Positions 51,320 to 61,051 of a stretch of DNA of 64,000 bases are shown piece after piece. The position numbers and the translations under genes were made by a program. Source of the stretch: CAZIUL01 sp964542475 (GTDB lineage Bacteria; Planctomycetota; B15-G4; CAYZWU01). The DNA lies in assembly GCA_964542475.1 (NCBI GenBank), contig CAZIUL010000020.1, positions 5,989 through 69,988 of the forward strand, read 5' to 3'. Below the pieces are notes generated by a model. The model saw nothing but the letters and a program-made list of their open reading frames with translations, did not search any database and was not told the DNA's origin. The stretch's first letter is position 1, and every line of letters starts with the position of its first letter.

Positions 51320-53206
51320 TCACTCCTGTTTCGCCGCAACAAGCACGATGCGCCTGGTATCAGGCGATTCCCACTCGATCACGAGCTTCCTGAACGCTTC
51401 GTACTCGTCCGGCGGTATGCAGCGCTTCACAGACAGAGCCCTTCTAATGTGAAGCACTCCCTGATCTTCCCACGCTCTCGACAGCATGCTGCCGGCCGGG
51501 CTGCTGAACTCCATGGGAGGAGGCAGCTCAGCCACTGAAATCGATTCGGGCAGATCAATGGCAACGCTCAGATCTTCGCTCACGCCGCGCGGCATTTCCA
51601 GCGGGGTGGTCCGCGTGTAAAGAGCCACGGGAACATTCATCTCCATCAGACCGCCCGGGCATCCGGGCGCCTCGTACACGAAAAAGTCGCCTTCCTTCTT
51701 CAGGGGAGACGAGGATCGCGCCCTGGCCTTGAGGATCGACCTCTTCTCCCCGAGGAGCACAATCCCTGTCTCGCTGAGGTCAGCCCCGGAAAGAAGCTTT
51801 TTGAAACAGCGCCCGGCCCAGCCCTCGAAACCGCGTGCCAGCTCGACGTTTTCGTTCAAAGAGCCCTCCACCTCAACATGCAGCCCGCCGCTCAATGTGT
51901 GCTTGCTCTTGTCAAGGGCAAGACTGAGCTCAGCCCTTACCTTGTTCTTTGCATGGCCCTGCGCCTCGACCGGCAGGAGCTGGTTGTTGAGAAGGGACGG
52001 CCTGAACAGCGTGCGGCCGGCCAGCCTGTCATTCTTTGTACCGCTCACTATCCGGTTCGTGCTCAGCAGGAGCGGTTCTTCATAAAGGAGCGGCTCGCTG
52101 AGCTTCTTGCGCAGGGAACACAACACCCTGCACTCGCTGAACTGCAGCCAGGATGGGACATCCCTGGCGACCTCCCGGTGCCTGGACACGAGCACGGGCT
52201 CAGCGAAAAACCCGGCGCTCCTGAGCATGACCACCAGAAGGCAGGCCTTGTCAAGACGGCTGCCAACGCTGTGCTGAAAGACATCCTCCGCCCTGAGAAC
52301 GGAGTAGCCCGTATGCTCCGGCTGCACATCCGCGAGCGCCACTCCCCCGTTCACAAAGCTGTTGATCGCGAACACCCGCTCCAGCGAACCGGTCTTTTCC
52401 GAGAGGACCTCCTTCAGCTTTTTCTCGCACTCCTCGTCGAGCCATGCGGCAGCCGTGAAACGCCTGTTCAGGCTCCTGGCGGCATCGGTCCATGACGAAC
52501 AGGTGGAAAAAACGAGCAGGGGCTTGTAATCCGCGGGGCTGCGCGCCATCGGCTCGGGAAGCGTTGCGGGCATGGCGCTCAGCTCCCAGGTGTAGGAAGT
52601 AAACCCGTCCAGCTTCGCGATAACGGGTTCGATGCCGCCGCTGTTCAACATGCCGTGGTTCAGCTCCACATTCTTTGGAACCTTCACAACAACGGTTTTC
52701 TTTTCCACAGGGTGAACCGAGGAGAACAGCTCCTCACCCATCAGGTACGGGAAAAACCCCGGCTTCGACCGCACCTCGTGGTCAAGGTGAATCACTGCGC
52801 CGACCTCGAGACCGAGGTGCGTGATGACTGTCTCGCGAAGGTAATTGTATGGTGGCGCGTTCCTGCAAAAGCCGGGAAGCAGCTCGTTGATCGCGTTTGG
52901 CGTGCACGGGACTTCTTTTCCATCAGCCATGACGGTGACCGCGCGGTTTATCTTCAGCTCCTGAAATCGCGGGTCGTGCACCAGGAAGCTTTCTCCCAGC
53001 AGCCTGTTGAACGCGTAATGGGTCAGGAGCTTCACCCTGTGTTCGTGTCGGTGCAGGGTCGAGCCGTCCTCGAACAGCGTGTACTCGTCGAGCACATCCA
53101 GGTATACGGCGTCAGCTTTTTGCAGAGCAGCATCCCCGGCAAAAGCGCACGGAAAAAGAGCCGCTGACAGAAACAGCACAGCGCATGCAATCGATCTTGA
53201 TTTCAT
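51320..53206 (-). CDS. DUF3857 protein with degenerate transglutaminase-like domain
   Basis: 628-residue exported protein. The signal peptide is MKSRSIACAVLFLSAALFPC (cut near AFAGDA). A DUF3857-like N-terminal domain precedes a transglutaminase-like domain and a C-terminal beta region. Aligned to its neighbour, the catalytic Cys-His-Asp of the papain-like fold are all replaced: the Cys position is Arg in VGSRLDKACLL, His is Glu in FSECRVLC, and Asp is Ser in LLLSTNR. It is therefore a probable pseudoenzyme. GGAG lies 10 bases before the ATG. It lies 19 bases after an intact paralogue on the same strand. Confidence 0.85.
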   Translation of the reverse strand: MKSRSIACAVLFLSAALFPCAFAGDAALQKADAVYLDVLDEYTLFEDGSTLHRHEHRVKLLTHYAFNRLLGESFLVHDPRFQELKINRAVTVMADGKEVPCTPNAINELLPGFCRNAPPYNYLRETVITHLGLEVGAVIHLDHEVRSKPGFFPYLMGEELFSSVHPVEKKTVVVKVPKNVELNHGMLNSGGIEPVIAKLDGFTSYTWELSAMPATLPEPMARSPADYKPLLVFSTCSSWTDAARSLNRRFTAAAWLDEECEKKLKEVLSEKTGSLERVFAINSFVNGGVALADVQPEHTGYSVLRAEDVFQHSVGSRLDKACLLVVMLRSAGFFAEPVLVSRHREVARDVPSWLQFSECRVLCSLRKKLSEPLLYEEPLLLSTNRIVSGTKNDRLAGRTLFRPSLLNNQLLPVEAQGHAKNKVRAELSLALDKSKHTLSGGLHVEVEGSLNENVELARGFEGWAGRCFKKLLSGADLSETGIVLLGEKRSILKARARSSSPLKKEGDFFVYEAPGCPGGLMEMNVPVALYTRTTPLEMPRGVSEDLSVAIDLPESISVAELPPPMEFSSPAGSMLSRAWEDQGVLHIRRALSVKRCIPPDEYEAFRKLVIEWESPDTRRIVLVAAKQE

Positions 53207-53225
53207 CTCTAAATCACTCCGTGAA

Positions 53226-55238
53226 TCATCGGCCAAGCACAACCGAATTGTCCATCATGTGTTTTACACCCTTGACCGCTTTTGCAAAGTTCTTGTAGTC
53301 GCAAGCGTCATATATCCTTTTTCGAAGCTCCAGGCGGGCCTCGAACGAGATCGAACCCTCTTTTGCTTCATACCCTCCTTCGAACGATGCTGCTTCACCT
53401 TTCACCGCGCCGTACGACGGCAGGCTTGCGGCGCTGAACCCGTCGGGCAGCTCGATCGTCTCCGACAGCTCCACGAGACGCGAGGTGCGCGCGCGGAACG
53501 GGTATTTCCGCTCCTTCAGATCCAGGTTCATCCTGAGAAAAGATGCCGTGTCGGAAAACGGGTACGCGGCCACGCACGGCACGAAACGCATCTCATCGCC
53601 CACAACGGTCGCGTACCGCGGGATTCTGTACTCGATCGACACCTTGGTCGGCTCCGAAAGATCGTAAGGATCGTTGCGCACGACCGACCTGATTTCGGCC
53701 CGCGGAGAGATGGCGTGCATGACACGGCAGAAGTACTCGTGCCACATCGCCTTCATTCTCCTGCGGACCATGTTCGACCTGATGGAAGCGCCCGACTGAC
53801 CCTCCGCCTTCAAGGTAAAGGATCCTTCGAGCTCGCCGTCCGCGTGCAGGCGGGACGAGCCATTGATCCTGAAGTAGTGGTTCTCGGGAGGGCTCAGCTG
53901 AGTGATCTGCAGGTCAGCCCCTTCAGGCACGCCAGGAAGGTAGTTCTGCTGCTGCTCAGCGCTGGACCAGAGCTCCCGCATGAAAGGGACCCACGTTGGA
54001 TCAAGCAGCTTGTAGTCGCCGTAACCGGGGCATGTATCCAGGTAGTCCGCGTTCTTGATCAGTGTGACGCAGTGGTTGAACTGGTCCGCGGGGATGTAAT
54101 CGATGCGCGAGCCCGCCATTGTCATGGCAGGGTACGATTCGAAGCCCGCTGCCCTGAGCATCGTGATGAGCATGCCCGCCTTGTCCTTGCAAACCCCGCA
54201 GCGGTCGTGAAGGTCCATCTCGCCCGTGTGAAGGGTGAAACCCTCGCCTTCTCCCATGGAGATGCCCGAATACCTTATGTTGTCGGCAACCCAGTGAGTC
54301 AGTATCCACACCTTCTCCTTGTCGCTTTCCACGCCTAGCAGAAGCTCATCCACCTTGGCCTGGACCTTCGGGGTCACCTCGAAGCTTCCGTAATCTTCGT
54401 TCACGTTGTAAAACCACAGGCTTTTGGCTATCCAGTCCGGCGAGGTGGACAGGAGAAGCTTGGTGCCCACATCCGACCTGGAAACCATGTTCGATTCGCT
54501 CTTAAACGGCTCGATCCCCTCCTTTGTCCAGTTGTATTCGACCTTGTCCCCGTGAAAACGGATCGATGAGGCGACCTCACCGTTGTAGACCTCGTACTGC
54601 AGGGGCTTGTCCTTGGGCATTATCGCTGTGTAGCTCTTCTCGATCACATGGTTCGAGCTGTAGAACTCCACGATGTCGTAGAAGTGTCCTCGCATCGGAG
54701 GGATGAAACGTTCATCCTCTTCCCCTTCGCCTTCGCGAAGCAGCGCGTACGTGAACCCCTTCTTGAACGATTCCACGTAGACCCCGTCACCCGCCTCCAA
54801 GCGGCCGATGGGAAGCATCACCTGGCGCATGCCCCAGTAGATGGCGCGCGCCGGGGCGGGGTAGTCCATGGCTTCCTGCGGCGCGATCTCCTTCACGGTC
54901 CCGTCCTTCCTGATGATCCTGGCGCGCTTGATCTCCACGTGACCGGAGAGTGGATCGTAATCAAAGGTGATTGCGCGCAGGTTGAGCCCGCCGGACTCGG
55001 CCAGGACCTTCCACAACCGCTTCTGAGTGACGTAGGCCAGCCCGCTCGGCTGCACATCCGAGACGGTACGGTCGAAAACGAGCACGGAGCCCGACCCGGA
55101 GTACTTTCCCGCATCCCCTGCATCCGTTATCATCCGCCTCAATTCATCGGCTTCCTGTGCGCGCCCGCCGGAAGATGAAGCAGCGAAGATCAGCAGTACG
55201 GAAAATAAGAGGACAGGGTTTGGCAATCTACGTTTCAT
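53226..55238 (-). CDS. DUF3857/transglutaminase-like exported protein, intact triad
   Basis: 670-residue protein. Signal peptide MKRRLPNPVLLFSVLLIFAA (cut near GRAQEA), DUF3857 domain (about 40-260), transglutaminase-like domain (about 290-420) and C-terminal beta region. The predicted triad is Cys350 in CGVCKDKAGMLI, His389 in QFNHCVTLI and Asp413 in KLLDPTW. Such proteins are periplasmic, with unknown substrates, and may crosslink or hydrolyse amide bonds. GAGGAA precedes the ATG. It is followed by the degenerate paralogue. Confidence 0.9.
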   Translation of the reverse strand: MKRRLPNPVLLFSVLLIFAASSSGGRAQEADELRRMITDAGDAGKYSGSGSVLVFDRTVSDVQPSGLAYVTQKRLWKVLAESGGLNLRAITFDYDPLSGHVEIKRARIIRKDGTVKEIAPQEAMDYPAPARAIYWGMRQVMLPIGRLEAGDGVYVESFKKGFTYALLREGEGEEDERFIPPMRGHFYDIVEFYSSNHVIEKSYTAIMPKDKPLQYEVYNGEVASSIRFHGDKVEYNWTKEGIEPFKSESNMVSRSDVGTKLLLSTSPDWIAKSLWFYNVNEDYGSFEVTPKVQAKVDELLLGVESDKEKVWILTHWVADNIRYSGISMGEGEGFTLHTGEMDLHDRCGVCKDKAGMLITMLRAAGFESYPAMTMAGSRIDYIPADQFNHCVTLIKNADYLDTCPGYGDYKLLDPTWVPFMRELWSSAEQQQNYLPGVPEGADLQITQLSPPENHYFRINGSSRLHADGELEGSFTLKAEGQSGASIRSNMVRRRMKAMWHEYFCRVMHAISPRAEIRSVVRNDPYDLSEPTKVSIEYRIPRYATVVGDEMRFVPCVAAYPFSDTASFLRMNLDLKERKYPFRARTSRLVELSETIELPDGFSAASLPSYGAVKGEAASFEGGYEAKEGSISFEARLELRKRIYDACDYKNFAKAVKGVKHMMDNSVVLGR

Positions 55239-55263
55239 TGTGCTTTCCTCGAAGATGCTGATG

Positions 55264-55285
55264 AAGGTTCAGAGGTTCAGGGGTT
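55264..55285. repeat. Short AGGTTCAG tandem repeat
   Basis: Two to three copies of the unit AGGTTCAG just before the transglutaminase gene start, related to the array at 23800-23833. Confidence 0.45.
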
Positions 55286-55304
55286 TGTTCAACCGGGCCT
55301 CCCG

Positions 55305-56999
55305 TCATTTCAGTGTCTCTTCGATGGGAAAAACCGGCCTTATGTCTATGGGCACGTTTTCGATCCGCTTCAACGCGGCCTCGGTTTCGGGGCTGAGGAT
55401 GCGGTACTTTTCTATGAGCTGTTTTGCACCCTCGTAGTCGCCCTCGGCTTCGATGACCAGAACATCGTGCGAAAGACCGCGAACAGCCTCCCGGATCGCG
55501 TCGTCGTTCACGAAAAAGCAGCCGTTTTCATCCACGCCTATGCCGCCCTTTTCCATGATGTAGTTGAGCTGGATAGCCATGCCCCCTCCGTGCGCCTCGT
55601 GAATCCCGAAGCGGATCGAGCGGAACATGCCCCCGACATAGGTCGAATACAGGGTTTGTTCCATCTCCTTTGGCAGGACACCCCGGTCCACGAGAAACTG
55701 GACGTTGTAAACCCCGAGTATGTCGGCCTTGCACTCCTCGATCGTGGAATAGATCTCCTTGAGCTCCTTGTTGACCGTTGTTTCCGTTCCGTCGATCGTG
55801 ATCCTCCCGGGCCCGAGGCCGTGGCTGACCTCGTGCAGGAGAATGTGGGTGAACCATACGTCGAAGGAGATGCGCTCCAGCTCTTTCTCGGCGAGCACCT
55901 CTTTAACGATGGGCATGTAGATCTTTTCGTACTTGGCCTTCAGGATGTTTTTCAGCATGACCTTCTTGGAGCCCTTTGCCTCGCGCACCCGCTCGTCATT
56001 GGGCAGGTTGAAGGCAATGGTCTGGATACCGGCCTTGGTGTCGCCGGCCGTGAACACCTCGTTGACGACCTTGATGGGCGATGATGACCCGCGGTCGAAG
56101 TTCTTGTGCTCCTCCGGGTTGGGAAGGTTCTTCTCCATCTCGTCGAGGCTCTCGCCTATCTTTTCCAGCTTGGCGCTCTCTTCGGCGTCCACCACGCACA
56201 CGAACGACTCGAACGCGGCCTTGTATCCGAAAAGGCCGTCCTCGTACACTTCGTACGGCCCGATCACAACCTCGATATCACCGGAAAGGTCCATCCAGTC
56301 CATGTCGCTCTGATAGTAGTCATCCGACAGAAAAGCGTCCGCCCTGCTTTTCAGGAAGACACCGAGGGTCGGGTCGTTCGTCGTTTCCGCGGCTTTGCGG
56401 AGCAGTGCAGCTGCCGGCTCGAGCTGTTCAGCAAAAAACTCGGAATAGGGAATCGCCGCAAGACCGTCATCTTTTCGGCGAATCACGGTGAAGTTGCTCT
56501 CAAAGGCCTCGCGATCCCCGGGGTGTTCCTCCAGCCAGTTCTTGAACTCATCCTTTGTCATGTCCAGTGGATAAAAGTTGGCGCCCTCGGGTTTGGCAGC
56601 GTCGTTGATAAATGGGTGCTCCTCATCGAGCCTGTCCCAGGGACCGAACATGGTCTTGAAGTATTCGAGATGGACTCCTGCATCCTTTTCAGGCCGGCTG
56701 GAAAGCTCCTCCTTTATTGCCGGGTTATCGCCGCTTACCTGCAAAAGGAAGGCGCTGTCCATGTACTTTGCAGCCTTCACGAGAAGCTCCAGGGTTTCCC
56801 TTTCGGATTCGGGCAAAGAGGAAATATCGCAGGAAAGGATCACCGGAACGAGCTTGTCGAGCTGGATTTTCACTTTCTGGGCCGGTTGTTTCGTCTTGAC
56901 CAAATCTTTGGAGGTGCCTGATCCCTTGTTGCCTGCGGGACATCCCAGAAAAACGAAAAGGGCAAGAACCATCAGTACTGCTTCGAAACGCAAAAACAT
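55305..56999 (-). CDS. M49 family (dipeptidyl-peptidase III-like) lipoprotein
   Basis: 564-residue zinc peptidase. The signal ends in lipobox FLGC (Cys20), so it is anchored to a membrane. The zinc site is HEVSHGLGPG, and EECKAD supplies the second conserved motif. Classical DPP III has HExxGH; the five-residue HExxH form with following GLGP is known from the plant Nudix-linked and some bacterial members. It probably removes dipeptides from peptides in the periplasm. AGGAG precedes the ATG. It lies 66 bases upstream of the two DUF3857 genes on the same strand. Confidence 0.88.
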   Translation of the reverse strand: MFLRFEAVLMVLALFVFLGCPAGNKGSGTSKDLVKTKQPAQKVKIQLDKLVPVILSCDISSLPESERETLELLVKAAKYMDSAFLLQVSGDNPAIKEELSSRPEKDAGVHLEYFKTMFGPWDRLDEEHPFINDAAKPEGANFYPLDMTKDEFKNWLEEHPGDREAFESNFTVIRRKDDGLAAIPYSEFFAEQLEPAAALLRKAAETTNDPTLGVFLKSRADAFLSDDYYQSDMDWMDLSGDIEVVIGPYEVYEDGLFGYKAAFESFVCVVDAEESAKLEKIGESLDEMEKNLPNPEEHKNFDRGSSSPIKVVNEVFTAGDTKAGIQTIAFNLPNDERVREAKGSKKVMLKNILKAKYEKIYMPIVKEVLAEKELERISFDVWFTHILLHEVSHGLGPGRITIDGTETTVNKELKEIYSTIEECKADILGVYNVQFLVDRGVLPKEMEQTLYSTYVGGMFRSIRFGIHEAHGGGMAIQLNYIMEKGGIGVDENGCFFVNDDAIREAVRGLSHDVLVIEAEGDYEGAKQLIEKYRILSPETEAALKRIENVPIDIRPVFPIEETLK

Positions 57000-57066
57000 G
57001 TCGCTACTCCTGAACTCTTTCTTCGGTTACGGCGCCGACAGAGCGGCGCCCTCCAGATCCTCTGTC

Positions 57067-57483
57067 TCATTTTTTAGCCATTAAAAGCTCTTCCAGGGCG
57101 CTCAAAAGATCCAGCGCGGAAAGGATCCCCACGAGCTCGCCTTTCTTGTTCTGAACCGGCAAGGCCCCGTAACGCTGCTCGCGAAAAAGCACAACCGCCT
57201 TCCTTATCTTGTCGTAGGTGTGAACCACCTCCGGGTTTTTGGTCATCACATCAGCTACTGAAATGTCTTCGTTGATGTCGTAATACGATGTCCAGTCATC
57301 GACGTTTTCCGCCCACTTGGGACGCCTCAGGTCCCTGTCGCTTATGATGCCCGCGAGCTTATCCCCCTCCACAACAGGAAGGTGCCGCACCCTGTGGGTC
57401 TGCATCACCAGGAACGCGTCCTTGACCGACATGCCCGGCTTGACCGTGATCAGTTTGGTTGTCATGTACTTGCTGATCTTCAC
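57067..57483 (-). CDS. CBS-domain pair protein
   Basis: 138-residue protein consisting of two CBS domains. The first has MTTKLITVKPGMSVKDAF (here from residue 7) and DKLAGIISDRDLRR; the second has VADVMTKNPEVVHTYDKI and GELVGILSALDLL. These sense adenine nucleotides and regulate partners. It starts with GTG after GGAG at 7 bases. It stands alone on the minus strand between the M49 and helicase genes. The partner is unknown. Confidence 0.92.
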   Translation of the reverse strand: MKISKYMTTKLITVKPGMSVKDAFLVMQTHRVRHLPVVEGDKLAGIISDRDLRRPKWAENVDDWTSYYDINEDISVADVMTKNPEVVHTYDKIRKAVVLFREQRYGALPVQNKKGELVGILSALDLLSALEELLMAKK

Positions 57484-57534
57484 TTCTTATCTCCGTTCTT
57501 GAATGTCATCCCTGATTAAAGATGAAAGCCTATC

Positions 57535-59082
57535 CTACCGTCTCCTCCTCCTGCCGCCCTTGCGGCTGTCCCCGCGGCCGTCCCTGCGGCTGTCCCTGCG
57601 GCCGTTTCTATCACCTCCTCGCCCACGGTCTTGCGTACGCTGTCCCCCGGATGACGATCCGCTTTTCTCCGCATCATGCTCATCGTTTCTCAGGTAAAGC
57701 GGCTTGTGCAGCGTCTCCTGGTAGAACCTGTCGAACAGCATGGCCAGAACTTCCGTGGACTCGTTTCGCTCGCTTACATTCTTGGCCAATGGAATGAATC
57801 GACAAAGCCGCTCGCGGTCCAGGTGGTCGAGCCCGCGGTATTTCTCCTCGAGCATCACGAGGAGCCGCGCGGCAACTCGTTCTTCCAGCTCCTCATCCGT
57901 TGGCAGCTCCTTCCTTATCAGCACGAGCCCGTGGCGCTTGGCCCTTTTTTCGAGCTCCACCTCCTCGAGCTGGGAAACGAGGCTGATGGCGACTCCACCC
58001 TCGCCCGCTCGCCCGGTGCGGCCCGCGCGGTGGATGTAGTGGTCGTGCGCCTGCGGCAGGTTGTAGAGGATGACATACCCGAGATCGCTGATGTCGATCC
58101 CGCGGGCAGCCACATCGGTTGCCACGAGAAAACGCAGCTTGCCGCTTCTGATCCGCTTCATGACCTTGTCCCGCTCCTTCTGAGACAGGTCGCCGCTCAG
58201 AAAGTCGCCGTCGTACCCGAAGTTCCTCAGAAACACCCCGAGGTACTCGACCTCTCGCTTGGTGTTGCAGAAGATCAGCGCGGCCTCGGGGTTCTCCATC
58301 TCGATGATCTTCAAAAGCGCGCGATCCTTGTACATGGCGTCCGTGACATAGTATGTGTGATCAACCTCTTCCACGTGCATGATATCGCTGCTCAGCGATA
58401 CGTGTTTCGGTTCCCTTGTGAAACGCTCCGAAAGCCTGACCACGCCTGGCGGAAGCGTGGCTGAAAAAAGGGCTGTCCTGCGCCTTTTCGGAAGGAAGGA
58501 AAGGATCTTGGTTATCGAGGGGTAGAAGCCCATGGACAGCATCTCATCCGCCTCGTCAAGCACAAGAAACCTGAGGTTCGACAAGGAGACGCGCTTGGAC
58601 TTCAGGTGGTCGATCATACGGCCGGGCGTTGCCACTATGACATGCACATTCTTTTCGAACGCCTCTATCTGGGGGCCGTAGCCCACCCCGCCGTAGACCG
58701 CGACCGAACGGATACCAAGGTTCCGGTTCAGCTCTTTGACCACCTGGTGAACCTGCTCCGCCAGCTCCCGAGTAGGAACAAGGACAAGCGCCTGAGCCTC
58801 GTCGCGCGATTTGTCCACTTCGAGACAGAGCGGGAGCACAAACGCCGCGGTCTTGCCCGATCCGGTCCTCGACTGCACCACAACGTCCTTTTTGCCCAAA
58901 AGGATCGGGATAACCTTTTCCTGGACGGTCAAGGGCGTCTTCCAACCCAGGCTTTTAACGTTTTCCTTCAATGCCTCGGGAAGGTCATCGAACGAAAAAC
59001 GCGGCCCACCGTTCCGCTCTTCAAAGTGCTTTTCCGGCGCATCCTGCGGCTCACTCCCATTGCTGTTCAAATCCTCTGTCAT
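57535..59082 (-). CDS. DEAD-box ATP-dependent RNA helicase
   Basis: 515-residue RNA helicase. The Q motif region FSFDDLPEALKENVKSLGW is near residue 30; further motifs are SRTGSGKT (I), VATPGRM (Ib), LDEADEML (II), FSATLP (III), and HRAGRTGRAG (VI). The helicase core is followed by about 130 residues and a basic Arg/Gly tail (GRGGDRNGRRDSRRDGRGD), likely for RNA binding as in CsdA/RhlE-like proteins. AGGAG lies 8 bases before the ATG; an in-frame start 18 codons upstream has none. Likely involved in ribosome assembly or cold adaptation. Confidence 0.95.
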   Translation of the reverse strand: MTEDLNSNGSEPQDAPEKHFEERNGGPRFSFDDLPEALKENVKSLGWKTPLTVQEKVIPILLGKKDVVVQSRTGSGKTAAFVLPLCLEVDKSRDEAQALVLVPTRELAEQVHQVVKELNRNLGIRSVAVYGGVGYGPQIEAFEKNVHVIVATPGRMIDHLKSKRVSLSNLRFLVLDEADEMLSMGFYPSITKILSFLPKRRRTALFSATLPPGVVRLSERFTREPKHVSLSSDIMHVEEVDHTYYVTDAMYKDRALLKIIEMENPEAALIFCNTKREVEYLGVFLRNFGYDGDFLSGDLSQKERDKVMKRIRSGKLRFLVATDVAARGIDISDLGYVILYNLPQAHDHYIHRAGRTGRAGEGGVAISLVSQLEEVELEKRAKRHGLVLIRKELPTDEELEERVAARLLVMLEEKYRGLDHLDRERLCRFIPLAKNVSERNESTEVLAMLFDRFYQETLHKPLYLRNDEHDAEKSGSSSGGQRTQDRGRGGDRNGRRDSRRDGRGDSRKGGRRRRR

Positions 59083-59200
59083 TCGGAACACTCCTGTATT
59101 GGATCTTTCCCTGGCCATACAAAACAAAGGGCCCATTCTACCAGTTGCTCTTGCTGAGGACAGAAATTAATTCGAGCCCGAAAACCACAGCCCGCCCCGG

Positions 59201-60136
59201 TCATTCCGCCAGAAAACGCTCCGCTTCGATTGCGGCCATGCAGCCGGTGCCCGCGGCCGTGACAGCCTGGCGGTACACGCTGTCCTGCACATCCCCGCAC
59301 GCGAAAATCCCGGGCACGCTGGTACGGGTGGAGCCCGGTTTTGTGATGACATACCCTTTATCATCCAAATCGATGAACCGCTCGAAAAGCCCGGTGTTGG
59401 GCACGTGCCCGATGGCGGCGAACACGCCGTCACACGGCATTTCCGAGATATCCCCTGTTACCGTGTCCTTCAGACTCACACCGCGGACCGCGAGCTCCTC
59501 TCCTTTCTGGAGGATCTCATCCAGCACCGCGTTCAGCACGAAGGCGATCTTATCGTTTTCCCGCGCGCGCTTCAGCATGATGTCAGACGCCCTGAACCCC
59601 TCGCGGCGGTGCACAACGGTGACCTTGGATGCGAACTTTGTGAGAAAGATCGCCTCCTCCATCGCGGAATCACCGCCTCCCACCACGACCACCTCTTTTC
59701 CGCGGAAAAAGAATCCGTCGCACGTTGCGCACGCCGAGACCCCGTGCCCCATGAGCTTTTTCTCGGACTCGAGGCCGATCAGCCTGGCAGAGGCGCCTGT
59801 TGCAATGATCAGGGTGTCGGCTGTGAAGCGATCTTCCTCGGCTTCCACCTCGAACGGCTGCTGCCCCAGGTTAACCGAGGTCGCGAGCCGGGGTATGCAT
59901 TCGGCACCGAACCGCTCGGCCTGAGCGCGCATCCTGTCCATCAGCTCCCGGCCCATGACCCCTTCCGGGAATCCCGGGAAGTTTTCCACTTCCGTTGTGA
60001 TTGTGAGCTGGCCTCCGGGCTGCGGGCCATCGATCACAAGAGGGGATAAGCCTGCCCGGGCCGCGTAGATAGCAGCGGTGAATCCGGCCGGGCCGGATCC
60101 AAGAATAGCAACCTTGCTGTGTCTTGTTTCGCTCAT
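59201..60136 (-). CDS. trxB: Thioredoxin reductase
   Basis: 311-residue NADPH-dependent flavoenzyme that reduces thioredoxin. FAD-binding motif ILGSGPAGFTAAIYAA at the N-terminus, redox-active CATC (Cys136/Cys139), NADPH motif VVVGGGDSAMEEAI and the C-terminal FAD motif GIFACGDVQD are all present. GGGAGG lies 13 bases before the ATG. It is 32 bases after the NYN gene on the same strand. Its thioredoxin partner is not in the window. Confidence 0.97.
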   Translation of the reverse strand: MSETRHSKVAILGSGPAGFTAAIYAARAGLSPLVIDGPQPGGQLTITTEVENFPGFPEGVMGRELMDRMRAQAERFGAECIPRLATSVNLGQQPFEVEAEEDRFTADTLIIATGASARLIGLESEKKLMGHGVSACATCDGFFFRGKEVVVVGGGDSAMEEAIFLTKFASKVTVVHRREGFRASDIMLKRARENDKIAFVLNAVLDEILQKGEELAVRGVSLKDTVTGDISEMPCDGVFAAIGHVPNTGLFERFIDLDDKGYVITKPGSTRTSVPGIFACGDVQDSVYRQAVTAAGTGCMAAIEAERFLAE

Positions 60137-60168
60137 CTCTGTCTGTCTGCCTCCCTTTCTGTGTGTGT

Positions 60169-60900
60169 TCACTCCTTGACGCTCGTGACTATCAAGGTGC
60201 CGCTCCGCTTGTCCTTCTCCACCTCGATCAAGCCGTTTTTGGCGGCCTCCTTGAGAACCTCGGAGAACGAGTTCAATCCGAAGTAGTGCTCGTTGAAGGA
60301 GGGCACCTTGCGCTTCATTGTCTGCTTCACCATGGAGCCCCAGATAATGTCGTAGTCCTCCCTGTTGAGCGCGTCGATCGAATCCATCAGAAGATCGAAG
60401 AGCTCCTGCATCTTGGGGGTAATACCTTTTTTCATTCTTCTCTTCTTCGGAGAGCGAATCACATCCTCGTAGAACATGAATTCGTCACAGTTTGAAATCA
60501 GCAGCTTCGAAACTGAGTTCTTGACACCGAAACCGATCACGTACTTGTCGTTCTCCCTCAGCTTGGATACCAGCGGCGAAAAGTCCGAATCGCCGCTGGC
60601 CAGGACAAAGACGTCGATGTGATCCTTTGAGTAGCACAGCTCCATCGCATCCACCACCATCTGGATATCGGCCGCGTTCTTGCCGCTCTGGGTGCTCTTT
60701 GGAATGTCAAAGAGCTCGATCGACGATTCGTGAAACGCGCGCCTGTACTTGGTATAGCGGTCCCAGTTGGCATAGGCGCGCTTGAAAAGAAGCTTCCCCT
60801 TTTCAACCAGACGTTTCTGAATGAGCTCCAGTTCGAATTTTCCGTACCTGGCGTCCTCGATTCCGATGGCAATGTTTTCGAAATCCATGAAAAGCGCCAT
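60169..60900 (-). CDS. NYN/LabA-like PIN-fold nuclease
   Basis: 243-residue protein of the DUF88/LabA family (NYN domain). The catalytic acidic residues are seen in ALFMDFENIAIG near the N-terminus and in DVFVLASGDSDFSPLV. The C-terminal part (from about 160, KKGITPKMQELFDLLMDS) resembles an OST-HTH/LOTUS domain for RNA binding. GGAAG lies 8 bases before the ATG chosen; a Met six codons earlier is possible. Predicted to process RNA. Confidence 0.9.
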   Translation of the reverse strand: MALFMDFENIAIGIEDARYGKFELELIQKRLVEKGKLLFKRAYANWDRYTKYRRAFHESSIELFDIPKSTQSGKNAADIQMVVDAMELCYSKDHIDVFVLASGDSDFSPLVSKLRENDKYVIGFGVKNSVSKLLISNCDEFMFYEDVIRSPKKRRMKKGITPKMQELFDLLMDSIDALNREDYDIIWGSMVKQTMKRKVPSFNEHYFGLNSFSEVLKEAAKNGLIEVEKDKRSGTLIVTSVKE

Positions 60901-60970
60901 TTTTCTCTCTTCCTGCATGTTGTTCCTTTCCTAATCTATCCCGGGCAGTATTGCGCCGGGATCTGTTATT

Positions 60971-61008
60971 TCGCTGTTTGTTTGTTCGTTTGTTTGTTCG
61001 TTTGTTTT
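60971..61008. repeat. Tetranucleotide microsatellite (GTTT/GTTC)
   Basis: About nine GTTT units with interspersed GTTC, in the 150-base gap between lutC and the NYN gene. A tract of this kind can vary in length by slippage. Confidence 0.7.
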
Positions 61009-61051
61009 CTTCTTTCAGCCCGTTAAGCAGGGCTTCAAAACGTTAAGTTCG

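Noticed and set aside
53079..54338. A 419-codon plus-strand frame opposite to the DUF3857 genes.
   Set aside because: Shadow frame crossing two real genes and their intergenic gap.
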